This document shows, one piece after another, positions 13,816-15,229 of a stretch of DNA of 15,229 nucleotides. A program made the position numbers and the translations under genes. The notes beneath the pieces were generated by a model. The model did no database searches. It was not told the origin of the DNA and was given only the letters and a program-made list of their open reading frames with translations. This stretch comes from Kiritimatiellales bacterium. Lineage in GTDB: Bacteria; Verrucomicrobiota; Kiritimatiellia; Kiritimatiellales; Pontiellaceae. The DNA lies in contig DAOVNC010000030.1 of assembly GCA_030630445.1 (NCBI GenBank), positions 1-15,229 on the forward strand, given 5' to 3'. Each line of letters opens with the position of its first letter. Position 1 is the stretch's first letter.

Positions 13816-15114
13816 ATGAATACAAAAATAAAGCCGATCATGTCATGGGGAATTTGGGCCATTGGCCTATCCCTCGTTATGGGTTTCGTGACCCGCAACT
13901 TTATTCTGGCCGGATTCCGCGCGGATGAAACCGGAATGAGCTATGTGATTGCCGCATTGTTTGTCTTTGGTCTGGCGGCCTCGTTCCGCGCGGCCATGCA
14001 GTTGCACTCCGAATGGGACATGCTCGACCGCGTAGTGAAAACCAAGCAGGTTCCGCCAACCAATGGAAAGTCCGGCCTCTCCGACATCTTCAACAAGCTC
14101 TCCGACTACAAGCGCCAAGGACAGATCGTCGACATCCACACCGCCATCGACACCTATCACGCCGGGCACAATTCCCGAGTGCGCTCCATTTCCATCATGG
14201 CTGCGCTGCTCATCTCGATGGGTCTTCTCGGAACCATCATCGGCCTGATCATGGCCATCTCCGGCCTCGGTGGAATGGTCGAGAACATCGGTCTTTCGCG
14301 GACCACCATGATGGAAGCCCTGAAGGCTACGGTGGCCGGCATGGGCACTGCATTCTACACCACCTTCTTCGGCGCACTCGGCGGCTTGATTCTCCGGGCG
14401 GTGGCCGTATCGCAGCTCAACTCGCTCTCCGAACTCTGCGCCGCGGCAACGGAATACGCCGACACCAACCTTACCGCCAAGTTGGAAAGCAAGGAAGAGG
14501 AACTCAACCAGCAGATCTCGAAAGTGATTATGAGCTTCGAGAAGATGCAGCAGCAAGTCGACTCGATCACCTCCCGCGTCGCAGCCTCCTTCGAAACCAC
14601 CATGAAGAGCTTCGGCCACGCGTTGGAAGAGGCTGGTGCACACGCCATGACCGCTACGAAAGAGTGCATCGGCGGCATGACCGAGCAGGTGAACGTGTTT
14701 GGCAACGAACTTGGCAACTCCTTCGACACCTTCAACGAATCGATCGTTAAATCCGACGAGGAGTTGCAGAAAACCTTTGGCGGTCTGAACGAAACCATCG
14801 AGAAATCCGGAGAAGGCGTAGCCGAATCCTTCGAAGGGCTCAACGCATCCGTCCAGCAGGCCGGAGAAACCGTTGCCGGATCACTCGCCGACTTCAAACT
14901 CTCTGTCGACGGCACCAGCATCGAGCTCAACGAAGCCGTTGGCGAACTGCACTCCGCCATCAGCCAGGCCACCGGGGAAATGATCACCATGGCCCAGGCC
15001 AAACTCGATACGGAAGCCACGGAAATCGCCGGCCAGCTTTCGCTGGCAGCCCACTCAATCCAACACTTCGTTGGGCAAAAGACCACCAACGCAACCCAGC
15101 AGAAGGTAGCGTAA
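13816..15114 (+). CDS. MotA/TolQ/ExbB-type proton-channel protein with a long helical tail (ZorA-like)
   Basis: An inner-membrane ion-channel subunit of 432 residues. Helices are visible at about 10-30, 42-60, 125-150 and 172-198. The last two form the MotA/TolQ/ExbB channel core, with GLLGTIIGLIMAISGL and TMMEALKATVAGMGTAFYTT. Residues about 222-415 are a hydrophilic, cytosolic helical tail containing four 18-residue repeats. Such proteins use a proton or sodium gradient with a MotB/ExbD-type partner to do mechanical work. Size, a short second loop and a long tail recall ZorA of the Zorya anti-phage systems, but ordinary ExbB/MotA relatives with extended tails also exist. The stop overlaps the partner gene by 1 nt (TAATG). 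Start ATG has GGAG 10 nt upstream. Starts a new transcription unit after 245 nt. Confidence 0.82.
   Translation: MNTKIKPIMSWGIWAIGLSLVMGFVTRNFILAGFRADETGMSYVIAALFVFGLAASFRAAMQLHSEWDMLDRVVKTKQVPPTNGKSGLSDIFNKLSDYKRQGQIVDIHTAIDTYHAGHNSRVRSISIMAALLISMGLLGTIIGLIMAISGLGGMVENIGLSRTTMMEALKATVAGMGTAFYTTFFGALGGLILRAVAVSQLNSLSELCAAATEYADTNLTAKLESKEEELNQQISKVIMSFEKMQQQVDSITSRVAASFETTMKSFGHALEEAGAHAMTATKECIGGMTEQVNVFGNELGNSFDTFNESIVKSDEELQKTFGGLNETIEKSGEGVAESFEGLNASVQQAGETVAGSLADFKLSVDGTSIELNEAVGELHSAISQATGEMITMAQAKLDTEATEIAGQLSLAAHSIQHFVGQKTTNATQQKVA
14716..14931 (+). repeat. Four 18-residue repeats in the channel protein's tail
   Basis: Residues 301-318, 319-336, 337-354 and 355-372 begin NSFDTFNES, KTFGGLNET, ESFEGLNAS and GSLADFKLS, each exactly 18 residues with no gaps. 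Eighteen residues equal five alpha-helical turns, so the repeats build one amphipathic helix with a constant face. The fourth copy is the most diverged. Weaker similar units precede them. Confidence 0.75.
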
Positions 15115-15229
15115 TGAGCGCGGTATCCCGTCGAGAAAACCTTTCCGGCTCCGAAGGGATCTACGAGTCCTTCTCGGACATGGTGCTCTGCACAGTGATC
15201 GTGCTGATCACCCTCGTGGTGGTCCTCGC
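15114..15229 (+). CDS. MotB/ExbD/ZorB-type stator subunit, N-terminus only
   Basis: The right edge cuts this gene after 38 codons. My translation starts MSAVSRRENLSG and continues to YESFSDMVLCTVIVLITLVVVL: a short cytosolic stretch, then a single membrane helix preceded by Asp22, placed like the proton-carrying Asp of MotB, ExbD and TolR. The start codon overlaps the channel gene's stop (TAATG), the usual arrangement for such pairs. Whether an OmpA-like peptidoglycan-binding domain follows (as in MotB and ZorB) or a small ExbD domain cannot be seen. Confidence 0.7.
   Translation, partial: MSAVSRRENLSGSEGIYESFSDMVLCTVIVLITLVVVL

Noticed and set aside
13867..15089. Two overlapping minus-strand frames opposite the channel gene
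   Set aside because: Both mirror the channel gene; low-complexity composition and no ribosome-binding site.
1..15229. CRISPR arrays, tRNA or rRNA genes, transposases, phage genes
   Set aside because: No spaced direct repeats, no cloverleaf or rRNA-like segment, and no transposase or integrase motif seen in reading both strands by eye; a dedicated scan was not possible.

Overview
The window reads as chromosomal DNA of a free-living, Gram-negative-type bacterium, moderately GC-rich with compact operons on both strands. A lipoprotein made of PEGA repeats, an AsmA-like envelope protein, a secreted beta-helix polysaccharide lyase-like protein and a secreted metallophosphatase next to ordinary core genes suggest the PVC group, perhaps a marine Kiritimatiellota (Pontiella-like) organism. 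That placement is inference; there is no rRNA or other decisive marker here.

Layout. (1) 1-3255, minus strand: a regulator with two ArsR-like winged helices (3255-2704), a membrane-anchored AsmA-like protein, PlsY and GpsA (cut by the left edge). GpsA makes glycerol-3-phosphate and PlsY acylates it, so this looks like an envelope/phospholipid operon headed by its own regulator. (2) 3256-3431: a divergent control region with two near-identical palindromes, mirror images of each other, shared with a plus-strand low-molecular-weight phosphatase-like gene. (3) 3945-4106: a 162-bp imperfect palindrome lying exactly between the stop codons of two convergent genes; its outer TAGAGCATT end supplies the stop codon of both, and the same motif also forms the stop of a third gene at 13568. 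(4) 4104-8073, minus strand: secreted metallophosphatase, lysS and a six-repeat PEGA lipoprotein with a clear intrinsic terminator. The lysS Shine-Dalgarno has two upstream complementary copies that would exist only in read-through RNA. (5) 8344-13570, plus strand: phoH, a 7TM-HD (PgpH-type) hydrolase and ybeY, the common bacterial trio, followed after 12 nt by a pectate-lyase-superfamily gene. (6) 13816-15229, plus strand: a MotA/TolQ/ExbB-type channel protein with a long helical tail of 18-residue repeats, overlapping the start of a partner gene whose first helix has the Asp expected of a MotB/ExbD/ZorB-type stator. The right edge cuts this system.

Most of the window is housekeeping. The parts most worth a second look are the stop-codon-embedded palindromic repeat, the paired operators with the double winged-helix regulator, the lysS leader, and the truncated ion-channel pair, which could be Zorya-like or a separate energised-membrane system.
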